A stretch of DNA of 64,000 bases from Symsagittifera roscoffensis. Its lineage: Eukaryota > Xenacoelomorpha > Acoela > Convolutidae. Made by a program: the position numbers and the translations under genes. The notes beneath the pieces are model-generated. The model had not been told where the DNA came from, did not search any database, and saw only the letters and a program-made list of their open reading frames with translations. This document shows positions 1 to 9,600 of this stretch, piece by piece; position 1 is the first letter of the stretch, and every line of letters begins with the position of its first letter. The stretch lies in contig NC_087062.1 of assembly GCF_963678635.1 (NCBI RefSeq), positions 69,408,223 through 69,472,222 on the forward strand. The letters are read 5' to 3'.

Positions 1-272
1 TGAAAAAAATCCATTTAAATCCGTTTTAATCCCCTTAAATCCATTTTCCAGTCTTAATTTGTTTTTAAATCAACTTAAAATCGATTTCGATCAATTTTTG
101 TAGCTGGGATTTACGATCAATTTACATCAATTTTAAATCGATCCAAATCAATCTTTATCTTTTTTGTTAATCTTCGAACTTTTTTCATACTAAAATCAAT
201 CCTAATCCATTTTTCTCAGTGCGGCAACTTTCTAACCTCCCCTAAACCCACCCCTACAGGAATCCACTTTAA
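1..272. other. Host flank left of the outer element, AT-rich degenerate repeat
   Basis: No gene seen. Positions 1-230 are built from loosely repeated AAATCNATTTTAAATC-like words, in the same style as the ATTATAATCG array near 54.5-55.4 kb. The sequence ends at the ATTG target site of the outer element. Confidence 0.5.
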
Positions 273-276
273 ATTG
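273..276. other. Target site duplication of the outer element, left copy
   Basis: ATTG lies immediately left of the LTR and recurs at 38299-38302. The match defines the ends of the element and indicates integrase-mediated insertion. Confidence 0.7.
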
Positions 277-955
277 TATTACGCTAGCAATACTATTTAC
301 GTCGGACAAAACGCTTGCTAAGGAATAAAGGGTCCTTTCTACTTTCTATCTTAGAAAGTAAAACTAAAATTCGCTGAGAAATATTTTATTAAAAAAGAAG
401 TTAGTATGAATTTACAGCAAGTTGCCTTTTGACTCAATATCTATTTTAACGGTGAGATTAGAGATATTTTTACTGAGAGTAGATATTATTTTAGAAATTG
501 GTTGGGGTGGTAGAAGAGAGTGGTGTTGGTGTTAGAAGAGATATTGTTGGGATATTAGAGAGGGAGGTTGTAGTGTTAGAAGAGATATTGTTGGGAATGA
601 ATTCCCGTAGTTTTGAGCTTCTATTTATACTCAGATGGGGAAATCACGCCACTTTTTGTATCAAATGAGAAGTTACTTCTTAACTTCGTATTCTCTATTC
701 GTACATTCGTATTTTACGAGAAGAAGGTTTCGTATGCTCGTATTTTACGAGAGGAATCGTTAATATTCGCTTTGAATGAGAATAGTCGTTTCAATTCTCA
801 ATGCTTAAAACGTTATACGAATTATTCCAATAGCATTATTTCCCTTCCTTTTGCAAGGGAATAAAAACATATTTCTTTTGGTGGTGGCGGTGGCGTCACA
901 TTTTGTGAACGCAATAAAATAATTCATGTTTCTGTTTCTATTTGAAATCGGAACA
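277..955 (-). repeat. 3' LTR of the outer element
   Basis: It repeats 37621-38298 with few differences. Read on the minus strand it begins TGTTC and ends GTAATA. A TATA box (minus-strand GTATAAATAG, 621-630) and a poly(A) signal (AATAAA, 385-390) mark U3 and R. U3 also holds two 13-bp copies of CGTATTTTACGAG (plus-strand reading, 708-720 and 739-751), which may be enhancer sites. Confidence 0.9.
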
Positions 956-970
956 TATCCATCCTCCTAT
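956..970 (-). promoter_or_regulatory. Possible polypurine tract of the outer element
   Basis: On the minus strand a purine-rich stretch (AGGAGGATGGATA) directly precedes the 3' LTR, the place where plus-strand DNA priming is expected. It is short, so the call is tentative. Confidence 0.4.
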
Positions 971-1470
971 TTGGAGAGGAAAAAACTGAAACTTTCATTT
1001 TTATTACTTTCACTTGAATAGTGGGGTAATTATTGATCGATCGAAGCTTTTTCTTTCAATCTCATAAAGTTGGTTCAATAGTTTGTTGGTATTACAGGTA
1101 GCAGATGTTTTTGAACAACTGATACTTTGAGTCAGGCTTGAATGAATATAAACACATCAGTTACATTTATAAATCAAAATAGAGTTAACACAACCAAGGG
1201 ATTTAACTATAAAATAAAATACATCAAAATTATTTGTTTCTCAAAAGTTTGAAGGTTAGTTTTATTCCTTAAACATTCTTTTTCCGAAGTCTCCTTTTCT
1301 TCCTGAAGTATGTGAAGTCTGTCCAAGCGCGTAATAAGGGGAGGGCTGGTTCATACAAAGGGGGTATTTTTTGTGTTTTTTGTTTTTTATAAAAGTCAAA
1401 ATTGTTGAAAGGAAATTAATAGCTATACTACATAGCTATATAAAGAATAAATGTTTAAAGGATAAACTTT
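971..1470. other. Non-coding 3' region of the outer element
   Basis: No supported gene. The sequence is AT-rich between the accessory ORF and the 3' LTR. Confidence 0.5.
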
Positions 1471-1698
1471 TTACAATTTTCCTTCCATCCGGGCTATAAA
1501 ATGGTGATTTTTTGTTTTCAAATTGTGGATTTGCTTTTTCAGCTCCCGGATTTGAAGCGTTTCATCGATATGACTGCGCTGAATTTGCTCAGTATAGTCA
1601 TCTAACGGGGGGGTTTGTAATTTTGCTGTCAGATATTTTGCTGGGACATAGATTTTTTGATATTCAAGAAGGGAATTAGTTATGGAATACGTTTTTTT
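1471..1698 (-). pseudogene. Frameshifted C-terminal part of the accessory protein, coiled coil
   Basis: The 182-codon ORF upstream on the minus strand stops at 1680-1682. A different frame stays open from the same place to a stop at 1471-1473, adding about 70 residues. The switch point is a run of seven A on the minus strand (T7 at 1692-1698), so a one-base indel or slippage is the simplest reading. The extra segment contains a heptad-like stretch of charged and hydrophobic residues (IRELKKQIHNLKTKN) that looks like a coiled coil and could serve dimerisation. No family recognised. Confidence 0.55.
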
Positions 1699-2249
1699 AT
1701 AGGGTGATAGGCTTCTAATTTAAAACGATTGATTAATGGATTCAAAGCATAATTGAGATCCATATCGAAGCCGGGATTACTGTTAGAATTAATGTATCGT
1801 TCCCTTTCTAACTGAATATGTAATTTAGTGTTTAATTCAGTGGGGTGCAAGGGCTGTCGCCTAATGGTCATTGGATATTGAGAAATTGATACCGGCGTAT
1901 TTGCCGTTAGTATCTTATATGGTTTTACAATCTGGGTTCGCTTTTTAATTTTGGAATTCGAGGGAACCAGGGGTATTTTGAAATCAGGGGGTGAAATTTT
2001 TAGGGCTGGTGGCTTTGATGCTGTAGTTATTGGGACAGCTGAATTGGTTTGAAGTAGTGGCTCAACGAAAGATCGTGTTGAGGTCGGCTTTGCAGTGGGT
2101 GTTGTAGTAGTAGAAACAGTTGGTTGTTGAGTGAGTGCTGAAATCTGCGAGTCCAGTGGATCGGTTGGTGGCAGGAGTGAGAGAAGATCCTCAAAATCTC
2201 TCAAGTCGTCATCAAGTGTTGCGTCCATAGTTGAATCAGTTGGTATATC
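1680..2249 (-). CDS. Accessory ORF at the env 3' end, candidate second exon of a spliced regulator
   Basis: The open frame has an ATG at 2228 and 182 codons. Its N-terminus is acidic with hydrophobic residues spaced as in activation domains (DFEDLLSLLPP), followed by a Thr/Pro-rich linker and a basic patch (KIKKRTQIVKPYK). A splice acceptor (minus strand TTCTAG, AG at 2250-2251, T/A-rich tract before it) precedes it, and the seven codons between acceptor and ATG are open and in frame. A donor within the env N-terminus (exon end 29043) would join to it in phase 0, an arrangement like Rev, Tat or Rex exons around env. Function is inferred only: possibly a transcription or RNA-export regulator. 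No homologue recognised. Confidence 0.6.
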   Translation of the reverse strand, partial: DIPTDSTMDATLDDDLRDFEDLLSLLPPTDPLDSQISALTQQPTVSTTTTPTAKPTSTRSFVEPLLQTNSAVPITTASKPPALKISPPDFKIPLVPSNSKIKKRTQIVKPYKILTANTPVSISQYPMTIRRQPLHPTELNTKLHIQLERERYINSNSNPGFDMDLNYALNPLINRFKLEAYHPIKKRIP

Positions 2250-2262
2250 CTAGAACAGTAGA
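2250..2262 (-). other. Candidate splice acceptor for the accessory exon
   Basis: On the minus strand a tract of A then TTCTACTGTTCTAG ends at 2250. The downstream frame is in phase 0 with the donor at 29042. Not proven without RNA data. Confidence 0.5.
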
Positions 2263-2275
2263 ATTTTTTTTTTTA

Positions 2276-2777
2276 TTAGACTGGGTTTGTTGGGTGATCC
2301 AAGTTTTGAGTTCTTCTCTCAAAACTTGTTAATTGGATATGAGGATACATGCGATCCTGGTTTATTTTATCAATTTCCTCTAAAAGAGGAGCTTGTATTT
2401 TTTGATCACAATCTTGTTGTATTTTTTCAGTTTGCTCATCTTGAGTGAAAATTGAGGTCACTATGGAAGTGAAAAGTATAATATATGAAGCGGCAAGCAA
2501 TACTTTGCCAAAATGTAGTGAGCGGCCGGTGATTTTGTGAATATGCATAGCCTTTATTATGAATACTAGGCAATCTAGTATGAATTTCACAAATAGAAAA
2601 GAGGCGAAGACTATTCCGCATTTTTCTAAATAGTATTGTACTTTCCCGAATATACGGGTGTATTCGTTTTTCCAAAAGTTTGGAGAGATGAGATAGTCCA
2701 AATATATTGTTTGGGAAGAGCCTAGTGGGCTATATGAGTCCTTGAAAAGAATTTTTTAGCATTTAGAAAGGACCTGG
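2276..2777 (-). pseudogene. C-terminal membrane part of the env-like glycoprotein, cut off by the nested element
   Basis: The open frame 2276-2701 encodes 141 residues with two hydrophobic stretches: roughly residues 28-48 (FASFLFVKFILDCLVFIIKA region) and 65-82 (VLLAASYIILFTSIVTSIF). A charged tail follows. This fits the transmembrane anchor and tail of the env-like protein whose ectodomain lies at 27331-29168 on the other side of the nested element. In this frame a TAA lies about 60 bp before the junction, so the joint is not clean. Bases may have been lost when the nested element arrived. Confidence 0.55.
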
Positions 2778-3698
2778 TGTGACATTCGACCAGAATGGCC
2801 AAAATGCAATCTCTGCAGACTTCGAAATTTTAGCAGTGAACCTTCCGAGTTAATGATTTTGAAGGATTAACGACGTTATTCGGATGATTAGCAGAACGGT
2901 GAAGGTCAGGATATTCCCGTATTTTAAAATTTTAAATTTTTGAAGTGATGACGTAACATTTCTGAGAAATGCTGAAACGGCCATTTTAACAAAAAACGAG
3001 AGAGAAAACACAACAACATTAGTTGCGCTGACGATAACAACGATAATCGTGATTGAAAAACAGCAGCAGATTGCAGGAATAGCAGAGAACGTTCCGAGTT
3101 GCAACTATTGTGCTGCTACAATAGTTGCAAGGCCGTTGCGAGCAACGGTGAAGGGTGAGAAACCAGCCTTCCGGATTAGGAGGAAATCAAGATTAGCGAA
3201 CTTGATTCAGTGGATTCAAGATTTCGGAAGGGTTTCGGGACTGAAACTTTTAGCCTGTTATAAAAACTTTTAGCTTCCTGTCATGTCCTGACTTGAATTG
3301 AATTAATATTTGGATTCATTTTGATAAGGATGAGAAGCTAGGAGTTGGGGGAAAGGGTTGATCCATCTTCGATGGAGATGATGATTTTTATCTACTGAAC
3401 AAAAACAATAGTAATATAATAAATAGTAGCCCTGTTTTTAGGAGTGACCTCGTGGTCTGGGGATACTGAGACCCAGCCATGAGCTCACTATTTGCATGTA
3501 ATTAAGTTAATTTGAGCGTTCTGGTCGAAGCCGGAGAACAGTAACGTTTTTGTCGACCCGATGTTGGAAAGACCACCGAAAAGTACTGGCTTGGTAGAGA
3601 CGGTGAAAAGCATGCAAAGCTCTGTTTAGACGCTAGCCAGTCGTCTTAAGACTTAGTTTTGTTATCCGTCGATATGTATCTTCCGGGCGAATGTTACA
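2778..3698 (+). repeat. 5' LTR of the inner element
   Basis: Same length as 26410-27330 with four substitutions (about 99.6% identity), so the insertion is recent. It contains a TATA box near 3259 (TTATAAAAAC) and AATAAA at 3419-3424. Confidence 0.93.
3257..3268 (+). promoter_or_regulatory. TATA box of the inner 5' LTR
   Basis: TTATAAAAACTT sits mid-LTR, about 150 bp before the AATAAA signal, as expected for a U3-R layout. It is identical in both LTRs. Confidence 0.5.
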
Positions 3699-3710
3699 TA
3701 CATGTTTTTA

Positions 3711-3728
3711 TGGCGCTCCTGGGTGTTA
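3711..3728 (+). promoter_or_regulatory. Candidate primer binding site of the inner element
   Basis: TGGCGCTCCTGGGTGTTA begins 12 nt after the 5' LTR. TGG is compatible with a tRNA CCA end. The offset is larger than the usual 0-5 nt, so the call is moderate. Confidence 0.45.
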
Positions 3729-6669
3729 TTCTTTTTAACATCATGACCGGCAGAACCGTTGACGAGCACTCCGCGCCGAGCGGATGCTCACATTAACGCC
3801 CTTAATAGGCCTAAATTGCCGGGGCGGAAAAGGTAGTTCGGAACGCGGAAGCCTTCCGGATTACCGTGAATAGTTTTTTAACCTAGTTAAGACCGAAAAT
3901 TCACGAACCAGGAAGGGTGGGGGGAATCGCGAACCCCTCATCCCCTGAGTGGTTGGTGACCAAAAACACTTAAAGATATAAGTAAAACCAAACAAAAAGT
4001 AGTATAGTATCGAAGAAAAACAAAAAACATAAAAAAATAACCGAAAAAACCAAAAACAGTAAAAAAAAAAGTAAAAAATCAGTAGAAATCATCCCCCCAG
4101 ACAAGATGTGATCCAACCCCCCCGTTTGTTGTTGATAGATATATTGTTGTTACAGGCATTTATATCAGTCAGGATTGTTACGATCAGTTTTGTAGCCCGT
4201 TTGTGAGGCTTGTACTGTAGGGTTATTTGAGCATTTAAGCACGTTAATGATAAATTGCGCTCAATCCGGAAGGGTCAGCTGATTTGCGCTCAATTCGGAA
4301 GGGTCTTGGGTGAGGACCGATCCGGCAAGCAGTACAAGGAGCAACAAGAAGGGGCTCAACGACAACAACAATCGACTGTTGGGTATCGTTAACAAGTTTT
4401 GTATCCCTTTTGGTACAAAAAGTAAGATAGTAATCTGTGGGGGGCTCGACAGTGCTGCACTGTAGTGACCCTTCACCGAACTGCGAATATCCGAGTTAAG
4501 CACCTTAATTCGGATAGTAAGGAAACCCGGAGGGGTATAGTATTACTGATATTATTATTTATATAGCCTATATTAATAGTCTTATATCATTTTTCAGTGA
4601 AAAACAACGAAAACAGACCGGTTTTTAGGGTCAAAATAGCGATATTTTGATCCCCCCACAAGTCGCGATTTTTGAGATATCGATATTTTTTGAAACAGAA
4701 AAAAGCGCTAAGTTAGTGTGTTACATCGTAACTGCACTACCATAATAGATAGAACCGGTTAAGTTAAGTTCGAAGGTGGTTGGAACTATTTTGGTACCGA
4801 AAACTGAAATTTCGTGATTTTTGAGAAAACAGAACACTATAAATTTAGAAAATTTTTTGAAATTTTTGAGTTACGACAGTAAAAATAGTTGTTCGGACAA
4901 CGTCCACTAGTGAATCCACAAGTTTTAAAACCCGCTACCCGAAAGCATTCCGGGTTGCAGAGAAATCGGACATAACGTGTTTGATTTGGTGGATTCATCA
5001 ATCCGGAGGGGTCCAGGTAGCATAGTTTTTCGCAAATTTTTTCTGCTAAAGCGTTTTAGATCGGGTCTTTTGCATTGAACTAGAAGAGTATAGGCCTTCT
5101 GAGCTCGGATCAATAATTTTTAGGTCGAAAGGAACAGAATTGCGGAAAAAGTTAGGCGGAACCTATAAGAGAGAAAAATTTTTGAGTTTGGAAAAAAGAC
5201 GTTTTGGTTAATAACTTTGGAACTACTGAGCATATCGTGTTGATCTTGGTACCAATAGATCAGAAATTAGCTGAGCTTACTGATAGGGTCAGAAATTTTT
5301 TGGAAAAGTAAGCGTGAAAATTTTTTGAGATTGCAAATTACACAAATCCGGAGGGGTACACCCTTCACGTTTTATAAATTTTTCTGAAAAACCCTTAGAC
5401 CCCTACCAAAAGGTAACAGCGGTTGAATAAAGTAACTTTAGGCCAGTCTAGACCAAAAGGGAGGGCTAAAGGCACAGCAAAAGTTTAATCGAGCCGAAGT
5501 GAGGCCAGCGATAAGACCCTTCTTCGTTAGCGTGAATTGTCAAATAAGAAGCTTAACTTCAATCCGGAAGGGTCTAGGAAGGTAGCACATACCCTTCCCA
5601 GTTAATTGATAGAGCATAATTGCATCGGAGAACGTATCCGGAAGGGTATAGGTTCAAAAAAGGAAATCTCCGAAAAACCCCTTTTACAAAACCGGAGGGC
5701 TCCCAATCCGGAGGGGTCAAAGATTTTTCAAATTAGGAGGGGTCCGAATCCGGAGGGGTCTTATAGTTGCTAATTCGGAGGGGTCCAAATCCGGAGGGGT
5801 CTTGTATCAACCAACACAGAGGGGTCCAAATCCGGAGGGGTCTAGATTCTATTAATCCGGAAGGGTCCTATTTGTGCCAATCCGGAGGCGTATTATTTTA
5901 TTAAGGACTTAGGTAGACGAAAGAAAGACTAAAAAGTGAGAGGTATTAGGTTATTAGCACACAGGCTAGGTATCAGTGACTGCACTGGTAACTTGCCTTT
6001 CAATAAGAACCAGACTAATACAAAACAGGTCCGAACTCGGATATTCGCGACACTAAGTCTAAATTAAAAAGAGCGTGATTCATTGGTGTGGATTGAAACA
6101 TAATACGTTTTTGGGAAAAGAGACTGCCCTGAGGATTTTAGTAGGTCTAGCTCGGGCAGTCCGAAGGCAGATAGGTAACACAGTACTCGGTGGGTGCAAT
6201 AGACGCCCACTTGAGAAAATTACTGCCTTCAAAGTTTTGTCTGTTTGGTGCGGCACCGAGCAGGGAAAACTTTTTCTTTAAAAGACAGGTTCGACTATTG
6301 TACTGCGACCGACTAAGAGTACAAGACACATACGTTTTTTTATATAATACATTCATATTGTGTCGAAATAAATTATTTGTTCTTGATTTTAAATCAACAT
6401 AAACTGTGCTTGATAGGGTAGTGAGTACACTATCTTTTAAATTGACTGATAACATCATATTGTACTAGTTTCGAAATCTTTGGACCGATAATCGGTTAGT
6501 GTGAATAAATTTTATACAAACTGTACTCTGACAACATACAGGGATTCGTGGTCACTATTTAATAGAATCTTGTGGAATTTATTGTGTTGTGTCATTATTA
6601 TTGTTAATAAAACGATAAGGTCTCTAGCAATCGAGTTAAGTATAGGCATTAAAAAGTGACAAATAGAGA
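3729..6669 (+). other. Long 5' leader of the inner element with motif array
   Basis: About 2.9 kb without a convincing gene. It contains an A-rich stretch near 3960-4090 and, from 4263 to 5892, at least 15 copies of AATCCGGAGGGGTC and close variants. The last part is a tandem repeat with a 41-bp period. Such a leader may hold packaging, translation or splice signals. The small open frames in it look random. Confidence 0.6.
5688..5892 (+). repeat. 41-bp period tandem repeat of CCGGAGGGGTC motif
   Basis: AATCCGGAGGGGTC occurs at 5705, 5747, 5788 and 5829, at steps of 41-42 bp. Variant copies lie between them (5730, 5772, 5815), and further copies follow at 5854 and 5878. Dispersed single copies lie upstream at about 4263, 4292, 4526, 5000, 5345, 5561 and 5635. 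Confidence 0.75.
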
Positions 6670-9600
6670 ATGAGTCTAGACAAGTCAAGGATACCAAAAC
6701 GAGGTAATAGCTCTAGGAAATTCATACCTGAAAAGCAAAGAAAAACGATGACCGATCCTTTTGTGGATTGGATCAAGCGATCCCGGTCCGATAAAGAGGA
6801 GACGGTTTCAGGCAGAATGGTTGAAACGAGAAGTCAGAAGACCTCAGTAGAGCGGAAAGAACTGTTAGGAGTGGAGGTCAATACGGACCATACCATGAAC
6901 GACAACCAGGAAGTAAATGGACTGGAAGGGGGAGGCAGAAGGCTGGCGAGTGAATCTACTCCGGTGGAACAAGGCCAAGATTTTGCCACTTCCACCGGGA
7001 CATTGGATCGGGAAGAGATGTCGGAACTGTCCGACATCTCAACTGAAGTAGCGGCAACTGGAAGATCTCCGACAGACAACACTATGATGGCAAGCGGAAC
7101 TGGGAAGCAAACAATGTCATCATCGTTCTCAGAAAGAATGAAGAACACCTTTGGAAACTTCTTTCCATTCAGCATGGGAGGAGGAGCAGGAAACGAGGGT
7201 GAGTCCCAGGAGGATGAGGAAGATGAAGAAGAGCAAGGGGACTTTGGATCTCAAGTCAGCCTCAATAGTTCGATCCAGGAGAGTGAGGCACACGTCGGAA
7301 GAGAGATTGGAACCATGGACAAATTTGGTGTAGTGACAACGATAAGCAAGGAGGCAAACACACCGGGCCAGTCAAAGGACTTCGCGATTAGGACAAGTTC
7401 GGAGCCACAACCTGGAGAGAGTAGAACCAGAGGGCTCGGCAACGCGTTAATGGATCCTGAAATAAATAATGAAAAGACGTTGAAGCAGAGAGTCAAGGCC
7501 CGGATCTCGACAAGCACGAAGTTACCTGGGACCGACAGGGTTACACCGCCACTAGTGACGCCACTCGTGGATAACGGGGCAGCACTAGAGGAAGCCTTAA
7601 ACAACATAGTGGGCAGTTTAGGAGAACAAAATGAACAGATGTCGATAAGGATGAGTGAACTAGAAAGAGCAGTTCACATTGAAAGAGAAAGTCTGCGGGA
7701 AGAAATAAACCGCAACAGGCAAGAAGTTGGCAGAAGCGAAAAACGCTTGAAAGAAAGAACGGACGAACATATGACGAGGAACTTGTCGCGAATGACAAGA
7801 GAGGCGGAACAGAGGGAGTTACGCTTAAGAGCCGACATGGAGAAGTTAAGAATTCAGCAAGAGCAGTCTCTTGGGACTCTTGACACAAAGATAGACGCGA
7901 TGATGGAGAGGCGAACTCAGGCTATCATGGATAGGTTGGACGGGCTACTAAGCAGCAAGAGTGGACCAAAAGAAGGAGAGCCGAACTCGGGAGGTCCCAG
8001 CAGGGAACCGAGGGTGAACTTCAATGAACATCAAAGGAGGAAGACGTATGGATCCACTAGAGGCAGGGGCAGTTCATCAGGCTATGCCACAAGGGGTAAT
8101 CAAGCATGGGGCCCGAGCAGTAGAGCAAGTTCAACGGGGAACAGACAAACCTCGAACGAACGACCAACGCAAAGCACACATGCGACTAGGAGAAGTGATT
8201 CTGGCAAAAGGGGGCATACAAGCCCGAGGAGGAGTCATATGGGCCAAGCGGGAAACGCTCATGGTGATTCGGATTGCAGGGATGCACCGCACACAGAGCC
8301 TTCGACAAGGTGTGAGGACACTCAAGCGGGACACTCAAGGGATGCTACGGCAATGGCCACAGCATTTGAACCCCTGAACAGGTCTTTGGAGACATTCCTG
8401 ACGAGGTTATCTAGAACCAATGAACGCAGTGAGAAGTCCAGAAGAGTCTTTAAGAAACCAAGATGCTACAAAGACGAATGTGATGGCTGTATTGATACCT
8501 GGATAGAGGTAATGAAGTTGCATTTTGAGGAAGAGGACCTGTCGGAGAGACAGGAATGGAGTGCGCTCACCAGCAACTTGGAAGGGACAGCCCTGAACTG
8601 TGTCATGGCCAAGAAGCAATATCAACATGACACTGCTGAAAAAATCTTCGGAATCTTGTTAAACCGCTTCGGATCAGGGGTGCAGGAGCACCAGGCGATG
8701 ATGCGCTTCGAGAAACGGAGGCAACGAGAAGATGAAACAATAGACAAGTTTCTCGATGATTTGGAAATGCTGAGAAGACGCAGCCAACCGGATGAGTCAA
8801 ACCGAAGGATGAACCTGGCCGTAGCCTCAAAATTCATCGATGGTGTGAAAAATGATGAACTTCGTACAATGCTAGCAACGCATTACACACCACTATCAAC
8901 TAATGCGCCAACACCAGAGGAGTTGAGGCTGAAATCAAAAGAGTATCTTTTGTTGAAACCTCCTTCGAGATCTGGATATTACAAGAACAACTATGGCAAT
9001 TTTAACAACGGACCAGCAAACCAAGGGAACAATTGGTACAAACCGAGGGATGATATGGACAAGAGACGTTCCTGTGCTAATTGCAGTTCAACAGACCATC
9101 ATGTGTCAGCATGCCCAGCTTACAAACAAGGCATGAAAGCAATAGGCTTTAGCCTCGAGGACGAAGATGCGTCAGAGTTGGATCATGAGGATTTCATGAG
9201 AGGAGTAATAGCGAAATTCGGCCCGAGGTGTTTCTTTTGCAACTTGGAAGGTCATTTTAAATCAGATTGTCCGCAATTCTGGGACGCAGTGGCAGACATC
9301 AAGCATCCGAGACATGAAGAAGCTTTGTCAGGAGTGAAAGCCAGCAAGGCTCGACTTTTGAGTGAAGCGGAGGCACGCAGAAAGGATAAACCTCAAGAGC
9401 TGGTAGCAAAGAAGATGCAAGCGGTAACAGAGGAAGCACGTGAACCGGAACCAGCAACTGCGGCCGATGACTTCAAAATCGATTATAGGGCAGCTGCGAG
9501 GGATGCTATAAATAGAGTACAACAGGAACTAGTGACGAAAGAGATTGAACAAAAGGTGAAACTCGAGCTGGAGAATGAAAAATTACAGGAGCAATTGAAC

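Noticed and set aside
613-864. 83-codon plus-strand frame in the left LTR, repeated at 37956-38207
   Set aside because: It lies antisense over U3 and the TATA box; its conservation follows from LTR identity.
2850-3104. Minus-strand 84-codon hydrophobic frame in the inner LTR (also at 26482-26736)
   Set aside because: Lies across U3 with no start context or homologue; duplicated only because LTRs are identical.
5688-5892. CRISPR-like array in the leader repeat
   Set aside because: Spacers are short, similar to each other and the context is a eukaryotic retroelement.
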